From Tangfeifania diversioriginum (GTDB lineage Bacteria; Bacteroidota; Bacteroidia; Bacteroidales; Prolixibacteraceae): DNA of 64,000 nt. Positions 25,221 to 35,204 of the stretch are shown here, piece by piece. Both the position numbers and the translations under genes were made by a program. The notes below the pieces were generated by a model that worked only from the letters and a program-made list of their open reading frames with translations, searched no databases and was not told where the DNA came from. Each line of letters starts with the position of its first letter. Position 1 is the first letter of the stretch. The DNA lies in assembly GCA_945873105.1 (NCBI GenBank), contig CAMCBW010000005.1, positions 1 to 64,000 of the forward strand. The letters run 5' to 3'.

Positions 25221-27767
25221 ATGGAAAAAAACGATGTCTTTGCTATGAAAAAAAATAGTTCCCTAAAAAATTACTCCAACGAAGAGGCATTTGAAGCTTC
25301 ACTGAAATATTTTCAGGGAGATGAACTGGCTGCCCGTGTCTGGGTAAATAAATATGCGCTCAAAGACTCCTACGGAAATCTCTTTGAGCTTACCCCCGAC
25401 GACTTGCATCACCGCCTCTCTTCTGAAATAGCAAGGGTTGAAAAGAAGTATCCAAATCCTTTGGCAGAGAAAGAGCTATTCGAGCTATTCGAAGGATTCA
25501 AATACATTGTTCCCCAGGGTGGGCCAATGACCGGCATTGGAAATGATTTCCAGACTGGTTCACTCTCCAACTGCTTTGTGGTTGGCAACGGAGCCGACTC
25601 CTACGGTGGCATCATGATGGTAGATCAAGAGCAGGTACAGCTGATGAAAAGACGAGGTGGCGTAGGTCACGACCTTTCGCACATTCGTCCGAAAGGATCT
25701 CCGGTAAAAAATTCGGCACTCACCTCCACAGGAATTGTCCCCTTCATGGAGCGCTTTTCCAACTCCACCCGTGAGGTGGCACAGGATGGAAGACGTGGAG
25801 CCTTGATGCTGTCGGTATCTATCAAGCATCCTGATTCTGAGCAGTTCATTGATGCCAAGATGGATGAAGGGAAAGTTACCGGTGCCAATGTCTCCGTTAA
25901 AATTGATGACGAATTCATGAGGGCAGTCCGTAATTCGGCCATTTATCACCAAAAATACCCCATTAACAGCAGCGACCCCGTGTATACCAGGGAAACAGAT
26001 GCTTCCAAACTCTGGCAAAAAATTGTATTCAATGCCTGGAAATCTGCTGAACCTGGAATCCTCTTTTGGGATACCGTCATCCGTGAATCAGTTCCGGATT
26101 GTTATGCTGACCTTGGTTATGGAACTGTTTCAACCAATCCTTGCGGTGAAATTCCGCTCTGTCCTTATGACAGTTGCCGTTTGATCGCCATCAATCTTTA
26201 CTCCTACGTTGACCACCCGTTTACACCACAGGCAAAATTCAATTTTCCACTTTTCAGATCGCATGTAAGGCTTTCACAACGCATCATGGATGATATCATT
26301 GATCTCGAACTTGAAAAAATAGATGCGATCTATGATAAAATCCTTGCAGATCCAGAAGCGGATGAAATCAAAGAGGTCGAACTTAACCTGTGGGGAAAAA
26401 TCAAGGAAAAAGCCATCAATGGCCGCAGAACAGGTATTGGGATCACCGCTGAAGGTGACATGCTGGCTGCTCTTGGTTTACAATATGGATCTGAAAATGC
26501 GATAGACTTCTCCGTAGAGGTTCACAAAATTGTTGCCATTGAGGCATACCGCGGATCTGTTCTCCTGGCCAAGGAGCGGGGAGCTTTCCCGATTTATGAC
26601 TCGAAAAAGGAGATCAACAATCCCTACATCAAGCGTCTTGCGCTTGCAGATCCTGAACTATACGAAGAGATGGCCAAATACGGCAGGCGAAACATTGCGC
26701 TGCTCACCATTGCCCCTACAGGCACCACCAGTTTGATGACTCAAACGACCTCTGGAATTGAACCAGTGTTCATGCCTGTATACAAACGCAGGAGAAAGGT
26801 CAATCCAAATGACAAGGAGGCCAGGATTGACTTTGTTGATGAAATGGGTGATTCCTGGGAGGAGTACATGGTATTCCACCACAAGTTTAAACTCTGGATG
26901 GAGATCAACGGATACAAAACAAACAGGAAATACAGCAACGACGAGATCGACGAACTGGTCAACAAATCACCTTATGCCAAAGCAACCTCCAACGATATCG
27001 ATTGGATGGCAAAGGTTAAAATGCAAGGTCAAATCCAAAAATGGGTCGACCATTCCATCTCGGTAACCATCAATTTGCCGGAGGAAGCCACCGAAGAGCT
27101 GGTTGGCAAACTCTTTTTCTCTGCCTGGGAAAGTGGTTGCAAAGGGGTTACCGTCTACCGGGAAGGTTCCAGATCTGGCGTATTGCTGTCGACAAAAGAC
27201 AAAAAGAAAGAGGGAGTATTTCCAACAAAACGTCCGGAAATACTTGAAGCAGAAATAGTTCGATTCCAAAACAACAAAGAGAAATGGATTGCCTTTATCG
27301 GACTGATTGATGGAAAACCTTACGAGATATTTACCGGTTTGGCCGATGACGAAGATGGTATACTTCTGCCCCGCTCCGTAACAGAGGGTTGGATCATTAA
27401 GAACAGGGACGAGAATGATGTATCGCGTTATGATTTCCAATACCGGAACAACCGTGGCTACAAGACCACCATCGAAGGATTGTCCTTCAAATTCAATCCG
27501 ATCTTTTGGAACTATGCAAAATTAATATCCAGCGTGCTGCGACACAGCATGCCAATCCAAAAAATTGTCGATCTGATTTCAAGTCTCCAGTTCGATGTCG
27601 AATCTATCAACACCTGGAAGAATGGAGTTGCAAGGGCTTTGAAGAAATATATACCGAATGGCACTACCTGCGAAGATGCCAAGTGTGAAGGGTGTGGATC
27701 TGACAATGTTGTTTACCAGGAAGGATGCCTGATCTGCAAGGATTGCGGCTCTTCCAAATGTGGTTGA
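25221..27767 (+). CDS. nrdJ: Adenosylcobalamin-dependent (class II) ribonucleoside-diphosphate reductase
   Basis: The enzyme makes deoxyribonucleotides with or without oxygen, using coenzyme B12 to start the radical reaction. The 848-aa protein has the NrdJ-type catalytic barrel: SLSNCFVVGNGADSYGG with the first redox cysteine, RRGGVGHDLSHIRP, and NPCGEIPLCPYDSC with the active-site loop. ALLTIAPTGTTSL and a C-terminal redox/zinc-like tail with CEGCGSD and CKDCGSSKCG follow. ATG 25221 and ATG 25245 are both possible. I keep the first, with low certainty. It is monocistronic, with a terminator at 27801. Confidence 0.93.
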   Translation: MEKNDVFAMKKNSSLKNYSNEEAFEASLKYFQGDELAARVWVNKYALKDSYGNLFELTPDDLHHRLSSEIARVEKKYPNPLAEKELFELFEGFKYIVPQGGPMTGIGNDFQTGSLSNCFVVGNGADSYGGIMMVDQEQVQLMKRRGGVGHDLSHIRPKGSPVKNSALTSTGIVPFMERFSNSTREVAQDGRRGALMLSVSIKHPDSEQFIDAKMDEGKVTGANVSVKIDDEFMRAVRNSAIYHQKYPINSSDPVYTRETDASKLWQKIVFNAWKSAEPGILFWDTVIRESVPDCYADLGYGTVSTNPCGEIPLCPYDSCRLIAINLYSYVDHPFTPQAKFNFPLFRSHVRLSQRIMDDIIDLELEKIDAIYDKILADPEADEIKEVELNLWGKIKEKAINGRRTGIGITAEGDMLAALGLQYGSENAIDFSVEVHKIVAIEAYRGSVLLAKERGAFPIYDSKKEINNPYIKRLALADPELYEEMAKYGRRNIALLTIAPTGTTSLMTQTTSGIEPVFMPVYKRRRKVNPNDKEARIDFVDEMGDSWEEYMVFHHKFKLWMEINGYKTNRKYSNDEIDELVNKSPYAKATSNDIDWMAKVKMQGQIQKWVDHSISVTINLPEEATEELVGKLFFSAWESGCKGVTVYREGSRSGVLLSTKDKKKEGVFPTKRPEILEAEIVRFQNNKEKWIAFIGLIDGKPYEIFTGLADDEDGILLPRSVTEGWIIKNRDENDVSRYDFQYRNNRGYKTTIEGLSFKFNPIFWNYAKLISSVLRHSMPIQKIVDLISSLQFDVESINTWKNGVARALKKYIPNGTTCEDAKCEGCGSDNVVYQEGCLICKDCGSSKCG

Positions 27768-27800
27768 GTGTTTTCATAAATAGATAATTATCTCTGGAGA

Positions 27801-27828
27801 GGGAGGATCGAAAGGTCTTCCCTTTTTT
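27801..27828 (+). terminator. Intrinsic terminator of nrdJ
   Basis: GGGAGGATC (27801-27809) pairs with GGTCTTCCC (27814-27822), with two G-U pairs, around a GAAA tetraloop. Six T residues follow directly. Confidence 0.85.
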
Positions 27829-27893
27829 ATTCCAGTTAACACAAAGTAATACTGGCTAGGAGCCGTTCATCCGGAATCTCTTGAAATTCCCAG

Positions 27894-30293
27894 TCAGAAG
27901 TCGTACCTAACTCCTGCAATGGGCACAATACCTATCAGCTTCTTGTCTGTCTCCACAATTGTTCCCTTTGCATAGGTAAAACTCCGTCTGTAGACATTGT
28001 GCCTGTTCAATACATTTTGTATGTCCAACGAAAAATTCAGTGCTGAATTTCTCTTGTTGATCCGGTAATTGACACCGAAATCCATCCTGTCAAAGAATGG
28101 AAGATGCGCTCCATATACCTGGTCAATATCATAGATCATTGTCTTCCTTGCCAGGCTTTGTGTATAATCTGGTGGTGTAAAACGGTATCCTCCCCTTGCT
28201 ATATTTCTGAGGTTTAGACCCAATGTATTTTGTCGATAGGCACCCACCTTGAACTCTTTCCCTCCCACAAAATTGAAGACAAAATTCGAATTGTAATAGG
28301 TTGAATACCAATAGCTGTTGGAGGCTCTGTATTTGGAATCAAAAAGGGAAACAGTACCAAGCAGGTAATAATTGGCGGTGAAGGATTTGTCAATGGTCAG
28401 CTCAATTCCCAGATTGTCTGATATACCCTTGTTGTTGAGATCAATATCCGGCAGTCCTTCCGAGATATTGACCATCGAAAAGGTATTGTTACGGTATTCA
28501 CTGATGGGAACATTGTACAAGTGCTGGTAGTAACCTTCCAAAGATAATCTCAAATCCCTTGAAAATGATTTGCGGTAACCAGCCACGAAATGGAATGCCT
28601 TGGTAGTCTTTAAATCACCATTCACGATTTCACGACCGACTTTCGGCATTTTCACCCGAAAGTAGTAGACAGGCAGTGGCTCTTGCCTGGAATAAAGTCC
28701 AGTACCAAAATTAAGGGACTGATTCCCGGGGAGTCTAATAAGCATCCCAAGCCGGGGTTCCAGCGTCATTTCACTGTTTACCCCTGTAAAAGTCGAATGA
28801 AGGGATGGAACCAATTCAAAAAAATCAACAGGCTTGTATTTCCATTGAAAATAGGCTTGCGTATAAAAACTCCTGCTCTGTTGATTGACAAGGGTATCCA
28901 TTTTGCCTGTTGACTGCCTCCTCAGACTATACATATCGGCAAAGGTGGTATGGTATTCCATACCCAAGCGGAATGAATTATGAAGGTTAACTTTTCTGTT
29001 GACCATCACTGTACTTCTGAGTACTGGAGCCACAAAATGGTCTTCCCTACTGGTCATGTGGACAAAATTGGTATCCAGGTATCCCGATTGAGCCTGCTCA
29101 TTGGATTTTGTAAAACCGACAATGGTTCGAATATAGGTTTTGCCATCCCTAAAATTCTTCAGATGCCTGAGTCCAAAAACAGACACAGCACCCGTCTCTA
29201 AAAAGTCATCGTTGTTGATTCCATTCGAAATTTCCTCTTCATTGGAGGTAGGCTCATTTCCTGCCTTACTTTTTCCGCCAACTGAAAAGAACTCCAGCTC
29301 ACCCATCTTCTTTCCGCTGAAATTCATCTTGAAGGTCCAGTCAACAGAGTTGGGAATGATGCTTAGGTCTTGTATGCTTATAATGCCGTATTTCTGCAAA
29401 ACATTGAAATTGGCATACCTGAAATTAAATAGAAAGGAGTTGCCGGTAGATTGACCAATGGGACCTTCAGCTGCAGCTTCGGCACCCACCACACTCAATT
29501 GAATACCAAATTCATGCTTTTCTGTATTTCCCTTCCTCAATCTTAAATCCATCACACCCGACAATGCATTCCCATATTCTGCCGGAAAAGCTCCGGTGTA
29601 GAAATCAAAATCGGCCAATACATTGGTAGATACCATGGAATATGCTCCACCATTGTTGCCAACTCCATTGGACAGATGGTTGGGATTTGGAATTTCGAGG
29701 CCTTCCAGTCTCCAGGACATTCCCCTCGGGGAATTCCCTCTCACCACTATTTCGTTGCTCTCATCGCTGTTGCCACTCGTCACACCAGCAAAATTGGCAA
29801 CCATCCGTAATGGATCGTAATAACCTCCGGCAAACCTGGCCGCATCCTGACTCTGCAAGGTACGAATACTTGATCCGCTGGCAGGTGTGAGCCAGCTCTT
29901 CTTCCCCGCAGAAACCTCAATTTCAGCCGTTTGAAATACTTTTGCCTCCAGGGTTAACTCAAGTACCACCTCCTTCCCGGTACCTACCTGAATATTTTGC
30001 ATGATCGATCCATATCCGATGTGGGAAACCAATAGATCCCATCTTCCCGATGTAAGTCTTGTCTTAAAATTTCCCTGGGAGTCGGTGAATGCAGTAACCT
30101 CTGATTTTTGGTCTGAAAAGTGTAAAATGACTTCCGGAATCGGTTGCCTCGACTCCTGATCCAACAGCCTCCCCTTAACAACTTGCAGATAGGTCTGAGC
30201 CTTAAGCGGGATAACCATGCATGACAACACCAAACAGAGGCAAAGCCACTGTAAAAAGAACTTTCCCGCACTGTAATGGGTGGCATTTGTCAT
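27894..30293 (-). CDS. TonB-dependent receptor with carboxypeptidase-regulatory-like domain
   Basis: This 799-aa outer-membrane protein should import an unknown ligand. A signal peptide (hydrophobic segment LQWLCLCLVLSCMVIPLKA) precedes a CarboxypepD_reg-like domain at about 36-115 (VKGRLLDQESRQPIPEVILH; HIGYGS). A plug at about 130-245 has NEIVVRGNSPRGMSWRLEGL and FDFYTGAFPAEYGNALSG. A beta-barrel ending in a C-terminal aromatic (GVRYDF) completes it. No SusD-like partner is adjacent, so it is not a classical polysaccharide locus. It lies 13 bp downstream of speA on the same strand and may be cotranscribed. The substrate is unknown. Confidence 0.88.
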   Translation of the reverse strand: MTNATHYSAGKFFLQWLCLCLVLSCMVIPLKAQTYLQVVKGRLLDQESRQPIPEVILHFSDQKSEVTAFTDSQGNFKTRLTSGRWDLLVSHIGYGSIMQNIQVGTGKEVVLELTLEAKVFQTAEIEVSAGKKSWLTPASGSSIRTLQSQDAARFAGGYYDPLRMVANFAGVTSGNSDESNEIVVRGNSPRGMSWRLEGLEIPNPNHLSNGVGNNGGAYSMVSTNVLADFDFYTGAFPAEYGNALSGVMDLRLRKGNTEKHEFGIQLSVVGAEAAAEGPIGQSTGNSFLFNFRYANFNVLQKYGIISIQDLSIIPNSVDWTFKMNFSGKKMGELEFFSVGGKSKAGNEPTSNEEEISNGINNDDFLETGAVSVFGLRHLKNFRDGKTYIRTIVGFTKSNEQAQSGYLDTNFVHMTSREDHFVAPVLRSTVMVNRKVNLHNSFRLGMEYHTTFADMYSLRRQSTGKMDTLVNQQSRSFYTQAYFQWKYKPVDFFELVPSLHSTFTGVNSEMTLEPRLGMLIRLPGNQSLNFGTGLYSRQEPLPVYYFRVKMPKVGREIVNGDLKTTKAFHFVAGYRKSFSRDLRLSLEGYYQHLYNVPISEYRNNTFSMVNISEGLPDIDLNNKGISDNLGIELTIDKSFTANYYLLGTVSLFDSKYRASNSYWYSTYYNSNFVFNFVGGKEFKVGAYRQNTLGLNLRNIARGGYRFTPPDYTQSLARKTMIYDIDQVYGAHLPFFDRMDFGVNYRINKRNSALNFSLDIQNVLNRHNVYRRSFTYAKGTIVETDKKLIGIVPIAGVRYDF

Positions 30294-30306
30294 GGTTTAG
30301 CTCCCT

Positions 30307-32196
30307 CTATTCAAGATAGGTATACCCGTAGAGGCCTGACCGATAATTGGATAAAAATTCCTTTCCCTCCTCCGCACTGATAATGCCGGATTTTACAGAG
30401 GAGGTTACCCACGTTTCGACCGTTCTTACCAACTTTTTAGGATTGTACTGAACATACTCCAAGACCTCAGCAACTGTTTCACCATCAATTACCTGATCGA
30501 TTGAATAACCTTTTTCATCGACTGATACATGTACAGCATTGGTATCTCCGAACAGATTGTGAAGATCTCCGAGTATCTCCTGATAGGCCCCTACCAGGAA
30601 GACACCAATGTAATAGGGTTCTTTTGGTTTCAAGGAGTGTACCGGCAGGTAGTAAGATTGGTTGCGAACAGAGATAAAATTATCAATCTTACCATCCGAA
30701 TCGCAGGTAATATCTTGCAAGGTAGCAGTCCTGTCGGGCCTTTCATCCAGACGATCCAAGGGTATGATCGGAAAGATCTGGTCTATAGCCCAGGAATCCG
30801 GCAGCGATTGGAAAAGAGAAAAATTACAGAAGTATTTGTCTGACAGCAGTTTGGGCAGCGACAAAAACTCCTCTGAAACATGTTTCAACCCATTTGTCAT
30901 TTGGGAAGTCTCTTGTGCGATGGACCAGAACAACCGCTCAATTTTTGCCCTGGTGCTGATATCCAGCAAACCCAGGCTGAAACGATCGAGTGCTTCTTCC
31001 CGAATCTGTTGTGCATCGTGCCAGGTCTCCAACATTCTCGGCTGATTCAGGGTATCCCACAAGGAATAAAGCTCCCGCAGCAATTCATGGTCATCAGGAC
31101 TTACCTCTTCATTCTCCTCCCATCGTTGGAGGGTAGTAGATTCGAGTACCTCGAAAACCAGGACTGAGTGGTGTGCGGTAAGGGATCTTCCAGACTCGGT
31201 AATAATATTTGGATGAGGGATGGCATTTTTTTCGCTAACGTCCACCAGCGTAGAAACTACATCATTCACATACTCCTGAATACTGTAGTTGACACTGCTT
31301 TCGCTGGAAGATCTGGTTCCGTCGTAATCAACCCCCAAACCACCACCTATATCAACAAAATCAATCTCAAAACCATTCTTGTGGAGTTGGACATAAAATT
31401 GTGAAGCTTCACGCATCGCCAGTTTAATGCGCCTGATTTTGTTCACCTGACTTCCGATGTGAAAATGGACAAGATGGAGACAATCTTTCATCTTATTCTT
31501 GTCCAGGTAGTCCAGTGCTTCCAGCAATTCACTCGAGGTTAATCCAAATTTACTGCCATCTCCGCCAGAATCCTCCCATTTCCCGCTTCCGGTGCTGGAC
31601 AACTTGATGCGAATTCCCAAATTTGGTCTGATCTTAAACTGTTTGGCAATCTTAACAATCAATTTCATCTCGCTCAACTTCTCGATCACCAGGTAGATTC
31701 TTCGACCCATTTTCTGGGCCAGGAGTGCCAGCTCAATGTAGTCTTCATCCTTGTATCCGTTGCAAATGATCAGGGAATCGTTGTCAGTATTGATGGCGAT
31801 CACTGCATGCAGCTCAGGTTTTGAGCCAGCTTCCAGACCTATGTTAAACTTCTTTCCATGGGTAACGATCTCCTCAACAACCGGCCTCATTTGGTTGACC
31901 TTGATCGGATAGATGATGTACCCCTGTGCATTGTATTTGTACTCTTCAGCGGCGATTTTAAAACAACTTGCCATCTTTTCGATCCTGCTATCCAGGATAT
32001 CCGGAAAACGAAGCAGCACAGGAGTTGAAACATCCCTAAGCTGCAACTCTTCCACGAGATCCATCAAATCAACTTCCACCCCATTTTTCCTTGGAGTAAC
32101 CACAACGTGGCCTTTCTCGTTAATGGAAAAGTAGTTAACGCCCCAACCGTTGATGTTGTAAAGCTCTGCAGAATCTTCAACACGCCATTTTCTCAT
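30307..32196 (-). CDS. speA: Biosynthetic arginine decarboxylase
   Basis: SpeA decarboxylates arginine to agmatine, the first step of a polyamine route. The 629-aa protein is a fold III (alanine racemase-type) PLP decarboxylase. The PLP lysine is K99 in IIYPIKVNQ. HFHIGSQVNKIRR and DIGGGLGVDYDG follow in the barrel. The N-terminus WRVEDSAELYNINGWGVNYF is diagnostic of SpeA, and length fits (about 630 aa). No speB or agmatine deiminase gene is present in the window. A -7 element lies 88 bp upstream. Confidence 0.95.
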   Translation of the reverse strand: MRKWRVEDSAELYNINGWGVNYFSINEKGHVVVTPRKNGVEVDLMDLVEELQLRDVSTPVLLRFPDILDSRIEKMASCFKIAAEEYKYNAQGYIIYPIKVNQMRPVVEEIVTHGKKFNIGLEAGSKPELHAVIAINTDNDSLIICNGYKDEDYIELALLAQKMGRRIYLVIEKLSEMKLIVKIAKQFKIRPNLGIRIKLSSTGSGKWEDSGGDGSKFGLTSSELLEALDYLDKNKMKDCLHLVHFHIGSQVNKIRRIKLAMREASQFYVQLHKNGFEIDFVDIGGGLGVDYDGTRSSSESSVNYSIQEYVNDVVSTLVDVSEKNAIPHPNIITESGRSLTAHHSVLVFEVLESTTLQRWEENEEVSPDDHELLRELYSLWDTLNQPRMLETWHDAQQIREEALDRFSLGLLDISTRAKIERLFWSIAQETSQMTNGLKHVSEEFLSLPKLLSDKYFCNFSLFQSLPDSWAIDQIFPIIPLDRLDERPDRTATLQDITCDSDGKIDNFISVRNQSYYLPVHSLKPKEPYYIGVFLVGAYQEILGDLHNLFGDTNAVHVSVDEKGYSIDQVIDGETVAEVLEYVQYNPKKLVRTVETWVTSSVKSGIISAEEGKEFLSNYRSGLYGYTYLE

Positions 32197-32283
32197 TTCA
32201 ATAACTTCTTTTTCTAATTATAACTTGCAAAGAGCGGAGTCATCCAGTCAAAATGAACCCCGGAATCCTGCCCATTTGGGATA

Positions 32284-32291
32284 CAAAGGTA
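32284..32291 (-). promoter_or_regulatory. Probable -7 promoter element of speA
   Basis: Read on the minus strand this is TACCTTTG, matching TAnnTTTG. It lies between the mqnC stop and the speA start, 88 bp before the ATG. No TTG is seen at -33. Confidence 0.4.
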
Positions 32292-32323
32292 CAAAATATG
32301 TTTTTTTATTTGTGTATTATATA

Positions 32324-33442
32324 TCAGCGTGATAATGGGTATTCAGGAACATTGTCAGGCATCGGAATCAACGCATACCCCTGGTTCCGAAGCCGGGGTA
32401 AAAAGCCGGCATCCAAAATGCATTTTTGCATCTCAAGGGCATCCATCGAAAAGGAGGCTCCGGCTGCTGATACCACATTCTCCTCAATCATGATGGAACC
32501 AAGATCGTTGGCCCCAGCATGAAGTGCAAGCTGACCAGTCTCCTTCCCTACAGTCAGCCAGGAAGCCTGAATATTTTCGAAATTATTCAGCATGATCCTA
32601 CTTAAAGCGATCATTCTGATATAGTCTATTGGAAGGGTATTTTTGAATGTTTTACGCTCTCCCAACAAGGTTCCTTCCGACATAAACGGCCAGGGGATGA
32701 AGGCTTTGAATCCGGGGCTTCCGACAGGCTTCTGCGATTGAAGCTCCCTTAGTTTCACGAGATGTTCCATCCGCTCCAGGGGTGTCTCGATGTGGCCAAA
32801 CATCATGGTAGCTGAGGTTAGCATGTGCATTTGGTGAGCCTCTTTCATCACATCCAGCCACTCCTGGGCAGAGGCTTTCCCTGGTGAGATCTCCTTCCTG
32901 ATCCGATCACACAAAATCTCAGCCCCGGCTCCCGGCAGACTATCCAGACCGGCTTCCACCAGTTTTTCCAGCACTTCCCGGTAGGAGATCCTTTCTTTTC
33001 GTGCAATGTGAACCACCTCAGGAGGACCGAGTGCGTGCAGTTTCACGTCAGGATATTTACGCTTAAGCTCACTAAACAGATCTGTATAGAATCTTAGTCC
33101 ATAGCGCGGATGCATACCTCCCTGCAACAAAAGCTGGCTTCCCCCGAGATTTATCATTTGCTCTATCTTTTGCTGGTACTCTTCCAGGGTGGTGGTATAG
33201 GTTCCCTCCCCGTTGATTTTGCGGTGAAAATTACAGAAGGTACAGCCAGATATGCAAATGTTGGTAATGTTCACATTTCTGTCAATCATCCAGGTAACCT
33301 CTCTTCCTGGTTTGTGCTGTTGTCGCAAAGTATCAGCAACCAACATTAAAACGGAGGTAGAAGCCTCCATGAAAAGCAATAATCCCTCCTTTGCAGACAA
33401 TGGTTCGAGCCGGAGAGCCCTTTGCAGCAATACATCAGACAT
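32324..33442 (-). CDS. mqnC: Cyclic dehypoxanthinyl futalosine synthase
   Basis: MqnC is a radical-SAM enzyme of the futalosine pathway to menaquinone. The 372-aa protein has the CxxxCxxC cluster motif at C63, C67 and C70 (CISGCTFC). LLQGGMHPRYGL and PGAGAEILCDRIR follow. The C-terminal ANDLGSIMIEENVVSAAG is the hallmark that separates MqnC from MqnE and from CofG/CofH. I start at ATG 33442; the frame extends to a GTG at 33451. No other mqn gene is in the window. It lies upstream of speA in the same direction, with 127 bp between them. Confidence 0.92.
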   Translation of the reverse strand: MSDVLLQRALRLEPLSAKEGLLLFMEASTSVLMLVADTLRQQHKPGREVTWMIDRNVNITNICISGCTFCNFHRKINGEGTYTTTLEEYQQKIEQMINLGGSQLLLQGGMHPRYGLRFYTDLFSELKRKYPDVKLHALGPPEVVHIARKERISYREVLEKLVEAGLDSLPGAGAEILCDRIRKEISPGKASAQEWLDVMKEAHQMHMLTSATMMFGHIETPLERMEHLVKLRELQSQKPVGSPGFKAFIPWPFMSEGTLLGERKTFKNTLPIDYIRMIALSRIMLNNFENIQASWLTVGKETGQLALHAGANDLGSIMIEENVVSAAGASFSMDALEMQKCILDAGFLPRLRNQGYALIPMPDNVPEYPLSR

Positions 33443-33660
33443 CTTATCCACCTATGGGTTTACAAATAGGTACAGTAACTGTTAATTATTGGGTTAAAGG
33501 TAGTAATTTTGAGCAAATGCTTTTGAACAGGTGCCAGTCATTGGTTCATCCTTTATAACATCGCATCAGGAGTACAAAAAAGAAAAATAGTTGCAGTATA
33601 CGTTTCAGGAGTGCTGCAACAGAAAAACCATAATTACCATACATTAGAAGGTCAATTGCC

Positions 33661-35124
33661 ATGAAATTAACAAAAAACTGTTCGGAGTCGCTTCTCGTAA
33701 ACCATATCCTTCTGTTAAAGGGGAGTGAGAACAATGCTCAATTGCCTTTGAGCAAGGATGAGCACCTTTACCTTAGCAACAGACTGAACATGGAGGAGCA
33801 TCTGGTAGAGATTAACCGACTATCCAGCAAGTTATTGATTGCAATTATACCTACTCCAAAGAATGATAACCTCGCTTTGGAAGCCTGGCGAAGACAAGGC
33901 AATGAAATTGCCTTGTGGGCAAAAAAAGAGAAAATCGATACGCTGGGTGTCACTTCCATGCTGGAAAAACCGGAGTTATTGCTTGCATTTACCGAAGGAA
34001 TAATACTAGGGAACTACCAGTTTTTGAAATACAATACGAAAGCCGCCAAAATAAAAAATACATTGAAGGAAATCAGCTTTTGTGGAGATTTTCCAAGCGA
34101 GCGGCAATTGCAGGAACTTTCTATTGTTACAGAAGCGGTCTTTTCAGCACGTGATCTGGTCAATGAACCTGTGATTAGCCTGAATGCTGAGAAATTGAGT
34201 CAGATTTTTAAACAGACAGGCGATACAAGTGGTTATCAGACAGTCATTCTGGGCGAGGAGCAGATTTTAGCGCTTGGAATGGGCGGATTGCTTGCAGTGA
34301 ACAAGGGGAGCATCGATCCACCAACCTTCTCTGTTATGGAATGGAAACCGGAGCAGCCAATCAACAGTCGGCCATTGGTGCTGGTGGGTAAAGGGGTCGT
34401 ATTTGATACCGGTGGTCTTAGCCTTAAACCGACAGCAAAATCGATGGACTACATGAAAAGTGACATGGCAGGGGCAGCAGCAGTGGCAGGGGCAATCCAG
34501 GTGGCAGCCCAAAAACAGCTTCCGCTTCATGTGATCGCACTTGTTCCTGCCACCGATAACCGCCCCGGGGGAAATGCCATCACACCGGGGGATGTCATCA
34601 CAATCTCCAATGGTTCTACAGTGGAGGTACTCAATACGGATGCGGAGGGCAGGCTAATATTGGCCGATGCGCTCGTATATGCACAAAAATACAATCCATT
34701 ACTGGTCATTGATCTGGCTACCTTAACCGGTTCTGCGGCGATGACACTGGGCATTCATGGGATTGCAGCCATGGAAAGTGAAAGCGGTGAATTTTTTGAT
34801 TTGTTGAGGAAGGCAGGAGAAAAAGTCAATGAACGCCTGGTCGAACTCCCGCTTTGGGAAGAGTACGATGAGATGATCAAATCCAGCATTGCTGACATGA
34901 AGAATATTGGTGGCGGAGAGGCTGGTGCGATTACCGCAGGCAAATTTCTACAGCGATTCATCACCTATCCATGGATTCATCTCGACATTGCCGGTCCATC
35001 CTACCTGCATGCTACAGATCACTACCGTAGTGTCGGTGGCACAGCTACTGGGGTAAGGCTTTTGTCCGAATTTTTTGACGCCATTTTGCAGCAACAAACC
35101 CCCAACCCAAATTCGGTAGGCTAA
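33661..35124 (+). CDS. M17 leucyl aminopeptidase family protein
   Basis: M17 enzymes remove N-terminal residues from peptides using two metal ions and act as hexamers in the cytoplasm. The 487-aa protein has the metal and catalytic blocks VGKGVVFDTGGLSLKPT, DYMKSDMAGAAAV and NTDAEGRLILADAL, plus NNRPGGNAIT-type loop DNRPGGNAITPGDV. The N-terminal domain is more diverged, as usual. It is divergent from mqnC across a 218-bp gap. A TAATTTTG at 33504-33511 could be a distant -7 element. It complements the S46 peptidase in peptide catabolism. Confidence 0.92.
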   Translation: MKLTKNCSESLLVNHILLLKGSENNAQLPLSKDEHLYLSNRLNMEEHLVEINRLSSKLLIAIIPTPKNDNLALEAWRRQGNEIALWAKKEKIDTLGVTSMLEKPELLLAFTEGIILGNYQFLKYNTKAAKIKNTLKEISFCGDFPSERQLQELSIVTEAVFSARDLVNEPVISLNAEKLSQIFKQTGDTSGYQTVILGEEQILALGMGGLLAVNKGSIDPPTFSVMEWKPEQPINSRPLVLVGKGVVFDTGGLSLKPTAKSMDYMKSDMAGAAAVAGAIQVAAQKQLPLHVIALVPATDNRPGGNAITPGDVITISNGSTVEVLNTDAEGRLILADALVYAQKYNPLLVIDLATLTGSAAMTLGIHGIAAMESESGEFFDLLRKAGEKVNERLVELPLWEEYDEMIKSSIADMKNIGGGEAGAITAGKFLQRFITYPWIHLDIAGPSYLHATDHYRSVGGTATGVRLLSEFFDAILQQQTPNPNSVG

Positions 35125-35204
35125 ACCAAGATTAATTGAATAAAAGTTTAAATTTGACAAATAATGGGAACGGATGAGAATCGTTCAAACCAACATCGTA
35201 ATGT